DNA of 64,000 nt, from NCBI GenBank assembly GCA_021156365.1, contig JAJNDK010000011.1, positions 62,001 to 126,000 of the forward strand, written 5' to 3'. The translations under genes were made by a program, and so were the position numbers. This document shows positions 19,985 to 28,141 of this stretch, piece after piece; within the stretch, counting starts at the first letter, position 1; each line of letters opens with the position of its first letter. Source of the DNA: Bacteroidota bacterium. GTDB taxonomy: Bacteria > Bacteroidota > Bacteroidia > B-17B0 > Aurantibacillaceae. Under the pieces are notes generated by a model. That model was given only the letters and a program-made list of their open reading frames with translations, was not told the origin of the DNA and did not search any database.

Positions 19985-20031
19985 GCGCGGTGTTCGCGAA
20001 GCCTCGCGAGAGACCCATGTAATATCCCTCT

Positions 20032-21096
20032 TTACTGAAGAGAAGAGTGAGAGCTTCCCCACCAGGATCCACCGATCATTTTACCATAACCAGGGCTCCA
20101 GTTATAGCGGAGGCTAAACTCAAAACCACCTTTTGCTTTGCTGGCAGTAGTAAGATTGGAAAGGTTGATGTCATAGGCCAGTCCCAATGCATATTTATCA
20201 TATTCGATAAGGCAGGTAGGGATCAGGGCGTCTTTGAAACGATACTGGAACCCACCGGAAACAGCAAACGGTTTTTCTTTATCGGTATGTACGGATTGCT
20301 GGTTGATGATGAATTTCAGCAAAGCCGAACCAACGACCTCTTTGGCAGATCCCTGGCTTTGATAAATAAGTCCCGGTGCAAAACACAGGTTGCTTCCTTT
20401 TTTGCAGAACACTGCAGTTGCATATCCGCTCATACGCATATTTTGTTTATCATTCCCAAAACCATAGAATGAATTCTCCGGCGAATTGAAATGATAAAAA
20501 GAAGCACCGAGGTCAAAACGCGAGCCATTATTGGAGCTCAGGTACAGGTTACTTTCACTGTAATGCCAGTTGATACCTCCTCCGAAATCTGCACGGGTAA
20601 AAGTAGTGTTCTGATCGTATTCGCCGCTTGGTAATGCCTGCTGATACTGGAATCCATCGTATTGGTTCTCCCATGTCAGGGCCTCAATTGTTTTTAATGT
20701 ACGGGTGGTGGCTCCACCGGTCAGGCCTACGGAGAACTTACTGTTCTTTCCGGTAGCAATGATCGTAGCGAGGTTGAGGTTGAAGCTGGTCGTTCCGAAT
20801 TTACCGTCACCCGCCACATCCCTGTAAAAATTGAAACCTGCTGCTAAATAAGCCTTGTTCAGCTTTTGATGTTTAAAAGCTGTTTCAAAATTAGCCGCGT
20901 ATGTTCTGTACGCAGAGTTGAGGCTTTTCCACTGACCTTTGTAGTTAAGGTTGGCTCTGAAATCGTAGGCAACACCGGTTAAAGCCGGGTTGATTACCGA
21001 CGGCGCCTCTCCATACAAAGAGAAATGCACATCCTGAGAAATAATGGCTGTTGAGGTGAGCAACATCGCCACGATTGAAACTATATGTTTTTTCAT
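20032..21096 (-). CDS. PorP/SprF-family type IX secretion-associated outer-membrane protein
   Basis: This is a 354-aa outer-membrane beta-barrel protein. The signal peptide is about residues 1-20. The family start motif follows directly (DVHFSLYGEAPSVINPALTG), and the body is barrel-like (for example FRANLNYKGQWKS, AGFNFYRDVAGDGKFG). In Flavobacterium, SprF is needed for surface delivery of the adhesin SprB. Paralogues are typically encoded next to the type B cargo they serve, exactly as here: the gene lies 27 bases downstream of a type B cargo gene in the same operon. Confidence 0.93.
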   Translation of the reverse strand: MKKHIVSIVAMLLTSTAIISQDVHFSLYGEAPSVINPALTGVAYDFRANLNYKGQWKSLNSAYRTYAANFETAFKHQKLNKAYLAAGFNFYRDVAGDGKFGTTSFNLNLATIIATGKNSKFSVGLTGGATTRTLKTIEALTWENQYDGFQYQQALPSGEYDQNTTFTRADFGGGINWHYSESNLYLSSNNGSRFDLGASFYHFNSPENSFYGFGNDKQNMRMSGYATAVFCKKGSNLCFAPGLIYQSQGSAKEVVGSALLKFIINQQSVHTDKEKPFAVSGGFQYRFKDALIPTCLIEYDKYALGLAYDINLSNLTTASKAKGGFEFSLRYNWSPGYGKMIGGSWWGSSHSSLQ

Positions 21097-21123
21097 AATA
21101 CTGATTCCCTGTTAATTGTTGGT

Positions 21124-23889
21124 TTATCGGACGAGTGTTATATTACCCTTCTGGCTGACTGTTGTATTGTCGCTTAATACGGCATCTACATAGAATACAA
21201 ACACGCCCGCATCCATTGCTTTTCCTTTATAGGTTCCATCCCATCCGATCGATTTCGGATCTTCGGTGTAGAACACTTTTTCTCCCCATCTGTCGAAAAT
21301 AGAGAACACAAGGCTCCGGATACAATTGTTGTTTTTCACAAGTGCATGATCATTTATATTGTCACCGTTCGGTGAGAAAGCGGTTGGCACAAAGACGTCT
21401 CCGCATATCTTCTCGACCCGTACAAGTATGGTATCATAATCATAACAGCCAAAGCCATTCGTCGCTTTTACAACGTAGACGGTATTTTGCTGCGGCGAGA
21501 CTTCTATCACACTACACGACGGGCATTCCATACCGACGGAAGGTATCCATGAGTAATACAATGCCCCACTCGAATACGTTGCATTGAGTGTGGTAGAGGT
21601 ACCCAGCTCAATAGTGGTGTAAGTTTGGTTATTGTTTATGTTTGCGATCGGTGAAATATCCACTTTGATACTGTCGATCATGGTGTCTTTATCGCCCTGG
21701 AGATTGGTAACGATGAGTGTAACATAGTACATACCGTTTCCGGCCGGTGAATTGGCGCTTTCCACAGGATAACATACCGTTGGATTTTGTTCGTGTGAGC
21801 TATCCGGAACACCACCCTGGAAATACCATTGGTACTGGAGAGGGGCAAATTTACTGGTGTCGGTGTAGGTAATGCAGCTGTAGCGGCAGATAACCGTATC
21901 CGATGGAACGAAGCCTGCAACAGGTGGCCCGCAAACTACACCGTAAATGATCACCGTATCACTTGTATTGGAAAAACATTGTCCCGTTACGGTTACCGTA
22001 TAGATCGTTGTGTCCGAAGCTGTAACAATAGGGTTACCGCAATTGGTACAGGACAGTCCGGTAGAAGGTGTCCAGGAGTAGGAGAGGGCTGCCGGTGCGC
22101 TGGTCGTAATGGAAGTTGTGCTACCGAGACAAACATAATTGGAAAGAGCTGTTGCCACCACCGGGCTCACTACAAGCGCAGTGATCTGTGAAGAGGCAGT
22201 GCTTGAACAACCATTTGTAGTACCTGTAACGATGTACGTAGTATTGCTCGTCGGATTTGCATTTACGACAGTTCCTGTAGTAGCGCTAAGGCCGGTTGCA
22301 GGTGTCCAGCTGTATGTTGATGCACCGCTGGCTATTAAAGTTGTTCCCGTTCCGCCAAGACATACCGTATCGGCACTTGGGGTTACACCTACAGTTGGTG
22401 TAGCAGATATGGTCAAAGTCGTGGTAGTCTGCGCATTACCCGGTGTAACCGTTAAAGTAACGGTGTAGCTACCTGGCGTAGCTGCCGTGAAAGTTGTATT
22501 TTGTCCGGCAGGAGCGCTGAAGGTTGCTGTAGCAGGGCTGGAAGTCCATGCCCAGGTACTTACAGCACCGCTGCTTGGCGAAGCGCTTCCCGAAAGACTG
22601 ATCGGCTGGTTTACACAACCGTTGAGGGTGGCGCTCGTAATGGAAGGAGTGGGGTTAACAGAGCAGTTTACAGCTGTCAGTGTATTGGAATTAGCCGTAG
22701 TCGGGCTTGCACAGGCAGAGTTGGAGGTCATCGTACAGGTAACCAGATCGCCCACAGCAAGAGTGGACGTGGTAAAGGTTGCACCCGTTGAATTAGGAGT
22801 TCCGTTCACAAACCATTGGTAGGTCGGTGCAGCACCCCCGTTTGTCGGAACTGGTGTTATGGTAACGCTTTGTGCAGCACAAGGTCCGGCTGGTCCGATG
22901 GAAACGGCTGGTACCTGGTTGGCTGAAACGGTTACAACTATTGTATTTGATCCTATTGGTGGAGCGGCTCCGCTTCCGTTATCAGCGAGGCAGCCTATGG
23001 TGTAGGTTCCTGCAGTTGGGAAAGAATAATTAATTGTACAGGTAGTAGTTCCGTTTGCCTGCCCGGTTGCACTTCCTCCCGCAGGTAAAGCTGACCAGGT
23101 CCAGGTGTTGATAGGAGCACCGGCAGTTGCAGTTGCAGTATACGTTCCTGCCTGACCGATACAAAGGGTGGTTGGGCCTGTGATGTTGATCACAGGATTT
23201 ACAACAGCCGTAGAAGATAGTGTGATGTCATCAATTGCAACGGAAGGATCAGCGCCTGTGCCTGAATCATCGTTTACCCATTGGAATCCTATTCTTACGT
23301 TCGGATTATTATCAGCAGAAGCCGGAAGAGTAACAGTGTATACAGCATAAATACCGTTATCAGTTCCACAAACCACTGTTTGTCCCGGTGTTCCCAAAGT
23401 AGACCATGTAGCTCCGTCATTATACCATACTGTTAAAAAATCGGCACCTGGAACACCCCCCAAAATATAAGTAAATTTGAGTGTTATAGAAGTTTCTCCG
23501 GTGCAATTGATTACAGGCGACTCCATTCTTCTGTCGGTAATAGAACCGGTAAAGCTAAGATAAGAAGCACCACAATCATCTACACAGAATAATCCACCGA
23601 GGCCGGCAGGATCTGCTGTAATATGAAGGGTAGGATTACTGCCGGGACTGTTCGAACAGGCTCCTACTCCAGCACCATTTTCAGCGTAACTCACCATCCA
23701 AACATTGGCATCTGTATCATTAAAGCCATCTGTTGCAGTCCAGGCACCATTGGCGCCGGCATACCCTAAAGCAGGGCAATTGTTAGGGCAGGCATTACTG
23801 AAATCCTCTGTCCAGAAGACCTGTGCGTTCAACCCGAATCCAAACAGCAGGAGAATTGATAAAAAAGCGTAATTTTTTAGCTTTTGCAT
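21124..23889 (-). CDS. Large secreted PKD/Ig-like protein with T9SS type B (gliding-motility) C-terminal domain
   Basis: This is a 921-aa surface protein and probable adhesin. A signal peptide (about 1-22, ending GLNA) precedes a jelly-roll-like N-terminal domain (about 23-230) with several Cys residues. Successive PKD/Ig-like repeats of about 80-90 residues run to ~830 (for example YSWTPATGLSATTG and YSWTPSTGLSCTNC). The last ~90 residues form the CHU_C/type B sorting domain: FVPTAFSPNGDNIND, FSIFDRWGEKVF, GWDGTYKGK, GVFVFYVDA. Export should need the adjacent PorP/SprF partner. The low-complexity Thr/Ser/Ala composition gives long false reading frames on the other strand. Confidence 0.93.
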   Translation of the reverse strand: MQKLKNYAFLSILLLFGFGLNAQVFWTEDFSNACPNNCPALGYAGANGAWTATDGFNDTDANVWMVSYAENGAGVGACSNSPGSNPTLHITADPAGLGGLFCVDDCGASYLSFTGSITDRRMESPVINCTGETSITLKFTYILGGVPGADFLTVWYNDGATWSTLGTPGQTVVCGTDNGIYAVYTVTLPASADNNPNVRIGFQWVNDDSGTGADPSVAIDDITLSSTAVVNPVINITGPTTLCIGQAGTYTATATAGAPINTWTWSALPAGGSATGQANGTTTCTINYSFPTAGTYTIGCLADNGSGAAPPIGSNTIVVTVSANQVPAVSIGPAGPCAAQSVTITPVPTNGGAAPTYQWFVNGTPNSTGATFTTSTLAVGDLVTCTMTSNSACASPTTANSNTLTAVNCSVNPTPSITSATLNGCVNQPISLSGSASPSSGAVSTWAWTSSPATATFSAPAGQNTTFTAATPGSYTVTLTVTPGNAQTTTTLTISATPTVGVTPSADTVCLGGTGTTLIASGASTYSWTPATGLSATTGTVVNANPTSNTTYIVTGTTNGCSSTASSQITALVVSPVVATALSNYVCLGSTTSITTSAPAALSYSWTPSTGLSCTNCGNPIVTASDTTIYTVTVTGQCFSNTSDTVIIYGVVCGPPVAGFVPSDTVICRYSCITYTDTSKFAPLQYQWYFQGGVPDSSHEQNPTVCYPVESANSPAGNGMYYVTLIVTNLQGDKDTMIDSIKVDISPIANINNNQTYTTIELGTSTTLNATYSSGALYYSWIPSVGMECPSCSVIEVSPQQNTVYVVKATNGFGCYDYDTILVRVEKICGDVFVPTAFSPNGDNINDHALVKNNNCIRSLVFSIFDRWGEKVFYTEDPKSIGWDGTYKGKAMDAGVFVFYVDAVLSDNTTVSQKGNITLVR

Positions 23890-24002
23890 AGTTTACAAAA
23901 TTTAGCACGATTTTACGAATAATTAACGATAAAAACAAATCAAATTCACTGCTGTATTTGCATTTAACATCAGATGTAGGCATTGAAAAACAGGTAATTG
24001 CC

Positions 24003-24034
24003 AAAAAAGAAAAAGCCCGTTCATTGAACGGGCT
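24003..24034 (-). terminator. Intrinsic terminator of lemA
   Basis: A 9-bp stem (AGCCCGTTC at 24014-24022 with GAACGGGCT at 24026-24034) has a 3-nt loop. On the minus strand it is followed by a long T-rich run (plus-strand A tract 24003-24013). It lies about 24 bases past the lemA stop codon. Confidence 0.9.
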
Positions 24035-24057
24035 CACTTTAACTGGTAAAAAAGGGC

Positions 24058-24651
24058 TTACTTAATATCAAATTTCACTTTCGGTGCTTTTTCCGCCCCC
24101 GCCTCTGCTTCGAAATACGCAGACTTTTCAAAGCCCCCGGCAAATAAGCTGGCCGGGAATTTCTGGATCTCCGTATTGTATTCTCTTGCCGCATTGTTGT
24201 AGTTCATTCGCTCCGTAGCGATCCGGTTCTCACAGCCTTCCAGCTCCACGCGCAGCTCTGAAAATGCCTGGCTCGACTTCAGGTTCGGGTAATTTTCCGT
24301 AACCATCAGTAAACGCCCCAATGCTGCGGACAGCTGGCCTTGTGCCGCTTTGTATTTGTTCATCGAAGCTTCGTCCAGGTTATCCACGTCCACTTTTACC
24401 TGTGTAGCGCTCGCTCTTGCTTCTGTTACTTCTTTTAGTGTCGATTTTTCGAAATTAGCTTCTGCTTCCACCGAGGCAACGATATTCGGGATCAGGTCCA
24501 AACGACGCTGGTACTGGTTTTCCACCTGGTGCCATTGCGCTTTTACCTTCTCACGCATTTCTACAAAACTATTCCGTTTATTACAGCCATAGAAGCCGAA
24601 CATCGCCAGCACGGCTACTAATGCTATTGCTATTATTGAACCTTTTCCCAT
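24058..24651 (-). CDS. LemA family protein
   Basis: This is a 197-aa membrane-anchored protein. An N-terminal hydrophobic helix (about residues 5-22) ends in a Cys (FYGC), which could be a transmembrane anchor or a weak lipobox. A long alpha-helical extracytoplasmic region follows, with the hallmark LemA sequence: YQRRLDLIPNIVASVEAEA, ALGRLLMVTENYPNLKSSQ and NNAAREYNTEIQKFPASLFA. The molecular role of LemA is unsettled. The ATG at 24651 is the only sensible start, and a terminator lies immediately downstream. It stands between htpG and the type B cargo operon on the same strand. Confidence 0.93.
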   Translation of the reverse strand: MGKGSIIAIALVAVLAMFGFYGCNKRNSFVEMREKVKAQWHQVENQYQRRLDLIPNIVASVEAEANFEKSTLKEVTEARASATQVKVDVDNLDEASMNKYKAAQGQLSAALGRLLMVTENYPNLKSSQAFSELRVELEGCENRIATERMNYNNAAREYNTEIQKFPASLFAGGFEKSAYFEAEAGAEKAPKVKFDIK

Positions 24652-24723
24652 ATTATTCTGTTTTTTATTGCAGCTAATTTACGCTAATATTTGAATCGGC
24701 GACTGCATATTGTTTGTTTATGT

Positions 24724-26604
24724 TTAATTGATAAGATCGACACTGCGTTTAATGAACTTCGTCAGTTCTTCGCCCTTTAGCAATCCTTGTGAAAGTAAGG
24801 CCAGGTCGGCTGTTTGTTTGGCCAGCTGTTTTTGTTTGTCGGCATCTTTTTCCGCCAGTATTTTAGATACAAGAGGATGATTGCTGTTTACCACTAACTG
24901 ATACATATCCGGCATGCTGCCATAGAATCCCATACCACCGCCCATAGCGCTCATGTCTTTCATCCTGCGCATAAATTCGGGCTGTGTGATGAGCATCGGA
25001 TTATCCGTTTCGCTCATGCTTTCGAACACCACTGTAAATTTCTCTTTCGGCACCACACTTTCGATCACCGGCTGCAGGGCTTTTTTCTCGTCTTCGTTCA
25101 GCTTCGAGATCTCCGGCTCGTCTTTTTTGATCAGCTTATCTATGGTATCTGCATCCACACGCACAAAAGAAGTGTCCTGCAGTTTGCTCTCCATATGGTT
25201 GATATAATGCGCGCTCAAAGGCCCGTCCATCAACAATACATCGTATCCGCGGTCTTTGGCAGCCACGATAAAGCCGTGTTGCTCTTCCGCATTATTTGTG
25301 TACAGGTAAACGATCCTTTTGTCTACATTGGTTTGCAGGGCGCTTACCTGGTTCTGGTATTCTTCCAGCGTGAAATACTTGCCATCTGTGTTTTTTACCA
25401 ATGCAAATTTCTGCGCTTTCTCATAGAATTTTTCATCGCTGATCATCCCGTATTCTACAAACACACGGATATCATCCCATTTTTTCTCGAAATCGGCACG
25501 GTCTTTTTTGAATAATTCTTCCAGCTTATCCGCTACTTTTTTGGTGATATGCGAAGAGATCTTTTTTACATTCCCGTCGGCCTGCAGATAGCTGCGGCTC
25601 ACATTCAGCGGGATATCCGGGCTGTCGATCACACCGCGCAGGAGCGTTAGGAAATCAGGAACGATGTTCTCTACATTATCCGTCACAAACACCTGGTTGG
25701 AGTACAATTGAATGCGGTCTTTCGGGGTCTCGAATTTATTGGAGATCTTCGGGAAATACAGGATCCCTGTGAGGTTGAACGGGTAATCCACGTTGAGGTG
25801 AATGTGGAATAACGGTTCTTCAAACGTCATCGGGTACAATTCGCGGTAGAAAGCTTTATAATCTTCATCTTTCAAATCGACCGGTTTTTTTGTCCAGGCC
25901 GGGTTTGGATTATTGATGATATTATCAACTTCGATCTCTGTTTCTTTTTCTTCACCTTCTGCTTTGGTAAAGTCTTTTTTCGTTCCGAATTTGATCTCTA
26001 CCGGCAGGAATTTGCAATACTTTTTCAATAAAGTATCGATGCGGCTTTGCTCAAGGAACTCTTCGCTGTCTTCAGCAATATGCAGAACGATATGGGTTCC
26101 GCGATCGGTTTTTGTGTCGATCTCTTCTATAGCGTATTCAGGGCTTCCATCGCAGGTCCAGTGTACAGCTTTTGCACCCGGCTGGTGAGACAGGGAGAAG
26201 ATCTCCACTTTTTTTGCCACCATAAATGCCGAATAAAAACCCAGACCGAAATGCCCGATCATGGCGTTTGCCTCTGATTTGTCTTTGTATTTCTGAACGA
26301 ATTCTTCCGCGCCGCTGAATGCGATCTGCGTAATGTATTTTTCTACTTCGTCTTTAGTAAGACCAATACCTTTATCTTTAATAGTAAGGGTTTTAGCTGT
26401 TTGATCCAGCTCGATCTCTATTTTCAGATCACCTAACTCACCTTTAAATTCCCCTAAGGCAGCCAGCGTTTTCAGTTTTTGTGTAGCATCGGTTGCATTA
26501 CTCACCAGCTCACGCATGAAAATTTCGTGGTCGCTGTAAAGGAATTTTTTGATGATCGGGAAGATATTCTCCGTTTGAACATTGATTTTACCGGTTGAAC
26601 TCAT
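24724..26604 (-). CDS. htpG: Molecular chaperone HtpG (Hsp90)
   Basis: This is an ATP-dependent cytosolic chaperone. I chose the ATG at 26604 (626 aa) because conserved sequence begins there (STGKINVQTENIFPIIKKF). The frame is open upstream to 26715, but those 37 residues are unrelated to Hsp90. The N-terminal GHKL ATPase shows RELVSNATDATQK (ATP-binding Asn, catalytic Glu) and GHFGLGFYSAFMV. Middle-domain motifs include IPLNVSRSYLQ. The C-terminal part is shorter than in eukaryotic Hsp90 and has no MEEVD tail, as expected for bacteria. Confidence 0.98.
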   Translation of the reverse strand: MSSTGKINVQTENIFPIIKKFLYSDHEIFMRELVSNATDATQKLKTLAALGEFKGELGDLKIEIELDQTAKTLTIKDKGIGLTKDEVEKYITQIAFSGAEEFVQKYKDKSEANAMIGHFGLGFYSAFMVAKKVEIFSLSHQPGAKAVHWTCDGSPEYAIEEIDTKTDRGTHIVLHIAEDSEEFLEQSRIDTLLKKYCKFLPVEIKFGTKKDFTKAEGEEKETEIEVDNIINNPNPAWTKKPVDLKDEDYKAFYRELYPMTFEEPLFHIHLNVDYPFNLTGILYFPKISNKFETPKDRIQLYSNQVFVTDNVENIVPDFLTLLRGVIDSPDIPLNVSRSYLQADGNVKKISSHITKKVADKLEELFKKDRADFEKKWDDIRVFVEYGMISDEKFYEKAQKFALVKNTDGKYFTLEEYQNQVSALQTNVDKRIVYLYTNNAEEQHGFIVAAKDRGYDVLLMDGPLSAHYINHMESKLQDTSFVRVDADTIDKLIKKDEPEISKLNEDEKKALQPVIESVVPKEKFTVVFESMSETDNPMLITQPEFMRRMKDMSAMGGGMGFYGSMPDMYQLVVNSNHPLVSKILAEKDADKQKQLAKQTADLALLSQGLLKGEELTKFIKRSVDLIN

Positions 26605-26668
26605 ATGGATATTTGGATTTTTTGATTGACGACATAGCTTTTCAAAGCACATGCCATCCCTGTTTTGG

Positions 26669-26684
26669 TGACAAAATGACAAAA
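26669..26684. repeat. Tandem octamer (TGACAAAA)x2 upstream of htpG
   Basis: Two adjacent identical 8-mers lie about 65 bases upstream of the htpG start codon (on the htpG strand, TTTTGTCA twice). They may be a regulator half-site pair for the heat-shock gene. No known operator is recognised. Confidence 0.55.
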
Positions 26685-26766
26685 TTTCGAGCAAAAAACG
26701 ATAAAATTGTCTCAAAAAATCAAATTTAGGTCTTCCTCTGCTAAAAAGCAGGTTTCAACGATTTAA

Positions 26767-26797
26767 TTTGGATTTATAAAGAGATTGAGTAATTTTG
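26767..26797 (+). promoter_or_regulatory. Bacteroidota-type promoter of the winged-helix regulator
   Basis: TTTG (26767-26770), 19 bases, then TAATTTTG (26790-26797) is a full match to TTTG-N19-TAnnTTTG. Transcription would start near 26803, a few bases before the ATG at 26809. This rules out the upstream in-frame TTG at 26785 as the start. Confidence 0.82.
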
Positions 26798-26806
26798 TTA
26801 CTCAAT
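26784..26806. promoter_or_regulatory. Operator-like inverted repeat over the -7 box
   Basis: ATTGAGTAA (26784-26792) and TTACTCAAT (26798-26806) are perfect 9-bp arms around a 5-base TTTTG centre. The repeat covers the -7 element completely. A protein bound here would block RNA polymerase. The gene directly downstream encodes a winged-helix protein, so autorepression is the simplest reading. Confidence 0.75.
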
Positions 26807-26808
26807 TT

Positions 26809-27342
26809 ATGATTGAAACGCTGATATCATCCAAAACACGTATCAAACTGTTGATGAAGTTTTTTCTCAACAGTCAGAATACGGCTTATCTCCGAAACCT
26901 GGAGGAAGAATTTGGAGAGTCAACGAACGGTATCCGGCTCGAGTTGAACAAGTTCGAAAAAGCAGGCTTCCTCGAATCTTTCAGTAAAGGCAATAAAAAG
27001 CTGTTTACGGTAAACACCAAACATCCGTTATTTAAAGACATCAACCGGATCATTCTGAAAATGACCGGGCTCGAATATGTTGTTGACTATGTATTGCAAC
27101 GAATCGGCGACCTCGAAAAGGTGTATCTCGTGGGCAAGCTGGCAAAAGGACAGGACACGGATATCATCGACCTCGTATTGGTAGGAAGCGATCTGAATAA
27201 ACCCTTCCTGCTGGAGCAAATAGAAAAAGCAGAAAAGAAAATAGATAAGAAGATACGGTATGTGCATTATTCGGCAGAAGAATTTGATCTCAAAAAGATC
27301 GTTGAGCCGGGAATGCATCCGCTGTTGTTGTGGAGTAAGTAA
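26809..27342 (+). CDS. Winged-helix (ArsR-like) protein with nucleotidyltransferase-like domain, probable regulator of the polysaccharide locus
   Basis: This is a 177-aa protein starting at ATG 26809, fixed by the promoter position. Residues ~5-70 look like a winged helix-turn-helix: SSKTRIKLLMKFFLN, then LRNLEEEFGESTNGIRLELNKFEKAGFLE. The C-terminal half (about 90-175) resembles a minimal nucleotidyltransferase fold (KVYLVGKLAKGQDTDIIDLVLVG), but the usual GSxxxG..DxD pattern is degenerate, so catalysis is doubtful. In several Bacteroidota a protein of this kind precedes an UpxY gene and a polysaccharide cluster, as here. An operator-like palindrome lies over its promoter. The regulator role is inferred. 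Confidence 0.72.
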   Translation: MIETLISSKTRIKLLMKFFLNSQNTAYLRNLEEEFGESTNGIRLELNKFEKAGFLESFSKGNKKLFTVNTKHPLFKDINRIILKMTGLEYVVDYVLQRIGDLEKVYLVGKLAKGQDTDIIDLVLVGSDLNKPFLLEQIEKAEKKIDKKIRYVHYSAEEFDLKKIVEPGMHPLLLWSK

Positions 27343-27359
27343 AATAATTAGGAAGTTAG

Positions 27360-27393
27360 AATTTAAAAGAATTCCGCTCACTTTTAAATTTTT
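27360..27393 (+). terminator. AT-rich terminator-like hairpin after the regulator gene
   Basis: AATTTAAAAG (27360-27369) and CTTTTAAATT (27381-27390) form a perfect 10-bp stem with an 11-base loop, followed by TTT. It lies 17 bases after the stop. The low GC content makes it a weak terminator. Confidence 0.45.
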
Positions 27394-27417
27394 ACTTTAA
27401 ACTTGAAAACTTGGTCT

Positions 27418-27543
27418 ATGGGACTGAGGAGGCAGGACAGCGCGTAAAGAAAATGTCCGGTGGACATTTTTAGCGATGGGCCGGACTGTGGCGCGGGAAA
27501 ATAAGAACGATCAACTTAGTAATGTGACTGAGGAGGCGGAGCC
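27418..27543 (+). promoter_or_regulatory. Leader of the polysaccharide operon with direct repeat, hairpin and strong Shine-Dalgarno
   Basis: A 12-base direct repeat GACTGAGGAGGC occurs at 27422-27433 and 27526-27537, within a longer ~20-base similarity. Between the copies, AAAATGTCC (27450-27458) pairs with GGACATTTT (27462-27470) around a GGT loop and continues into a T run, giving a pause or terminator-like hairpin. The second repeat supplies AGGAGG (27531-27536), 7 bases before the UpxY ATG; such canonical sites are uncommon in Bacteroidota. The stretch looks GC-rich compared with its surroundings. I could not identify the promoter. Confidence 0.5.
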
Positions 27544-28059
27544 ATGAAAAGCGAAGTACAAAATAAAAAATGGCATGCACTCTACGTTAGTTCACGTGCG
27601 GAGAAAAAAATAATGGACACCTTGCTGGCAAAAGGCATAGAAGCGTATGTTCCTCTTGTGAGAACGATGCGGCAGTGGAGCGATCGAAAAAAAATGGTAG
27701 AGCTTCCTTTAATGAATGGATATGTGTTTGTTCATATCCTTCCCACTGAAAATGACCGGACCTTGCAAACACAGGGGGTCGTTAATTTTGTAAGACTGGA
27801 AAGAAAGATTGCTATAGTACGTGATGTGGAAATAGAGCGCTTGAAACAACTGGTAGAGCTTGGTTATCACCTCGAAGCAATGGGCCTGAAACGGAATTAT
27901 GCGGAAGGTGATAAAGTGAAAATAACTTCCGGCGCATTGAAAAACGTGGAAGGTTACGTAATAAAGAACGAGCAGGGCCGGTTCATTGATGTATTGCTGG
28001 AAAGCATTGGACAAAGCATAAGAGTGAAATTACCGGAGGAAATATTATTACCAGCATAA
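27544..28059 (+). CDS. UpxY-family transcription antiterminator (NusG-like)
   Basis: This is a 171-aa specialised NusG paralogue. In Bacteroides, UpxY proteins load onto RNA polymerase at the leader of their own capsule operon and prevent early termination. The N-terminal NGN domain covers about residues 9-105 (KKWHALYVSSRAEKKI, MNGYVFVHI, GVVNFVRLE). A KOW segment is at about 120-165 (YAEGDKVKITSGALKNVEG). It is the first gene of the surface-polysaccharide locus and lies directly after a leader hairpin, which fits the antitermination model. A strong AGGAGG sits 7 bases upstream of the ATG. Confidence 0.92.
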   Translation: MKSEVQNKKWHALYVSSRAEKKIMDTLLAKGIEAYVPLVRTMRQWSDRKKMVELPLMNGYVFVHILPTENDRTLQTQGVVNFVRLERKIAIVRDVEIERLKQLVELGYHLEAMGLKRNYAEGDKVKITSGALKNVEGYVIKNEQGRFIDVLLESIGQSIRVKLPEEILLPA

Positions 28060-28065
28060 ATGGCA

Positions 28066-28140
28066 CGCAGAGACGCCAAGAGCGCAGAGGAGCCAGTTAA
28101 AATATTGTAATAAGCATCGCGCAGAGAAGCCAGCTGAAAA
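28066..28140. repeat. Upstream repeat of the GxxExxY cassette
   Basis: CGCAGAGACGCCAAGAGCGC (28066-28085) is, apart from one base, the reverse complement of the core of the tandem repeats downstream of the GxxExxY gene (28560-28697). A second partial unit (GCGCAGAGAAGCCAG, 28119-28133) repeats 28082-28096 with one mismatch. The repeats start 7 bases after the UpxY stop codon and run up to the ATG of the GxxExxY gene. Confidence 0.75.
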
Positions 28141-28141
28141 C

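Noticed and set aside
21342-23350. Several long plus-strand reading frames opposite the PKD protein
   Set aside because: They are shadows of the repetitive Thr/Ser/Ala-rich coding sequence; no motifs, starts or conserved features support them.
26605-26715. N-terminal extension of HtpG
   Set aside because: The 37 additional residues are not Hsp90-like and the conserved start is at 26604.
26785-26808. Upstream TTG start for the winged-helix regulator
   Set aside because: It lies upstream of the -7 box of the consensus promoter, so it would not be in the transcript.
27450-27471. Simple terminator of the regulator gene
   Set aside because: It is over 100 bases from that gene and within the leader of UpxY; an earlier AT-rich hairpin at 27360 fits the regulator better. 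I treat this one as a leader element.
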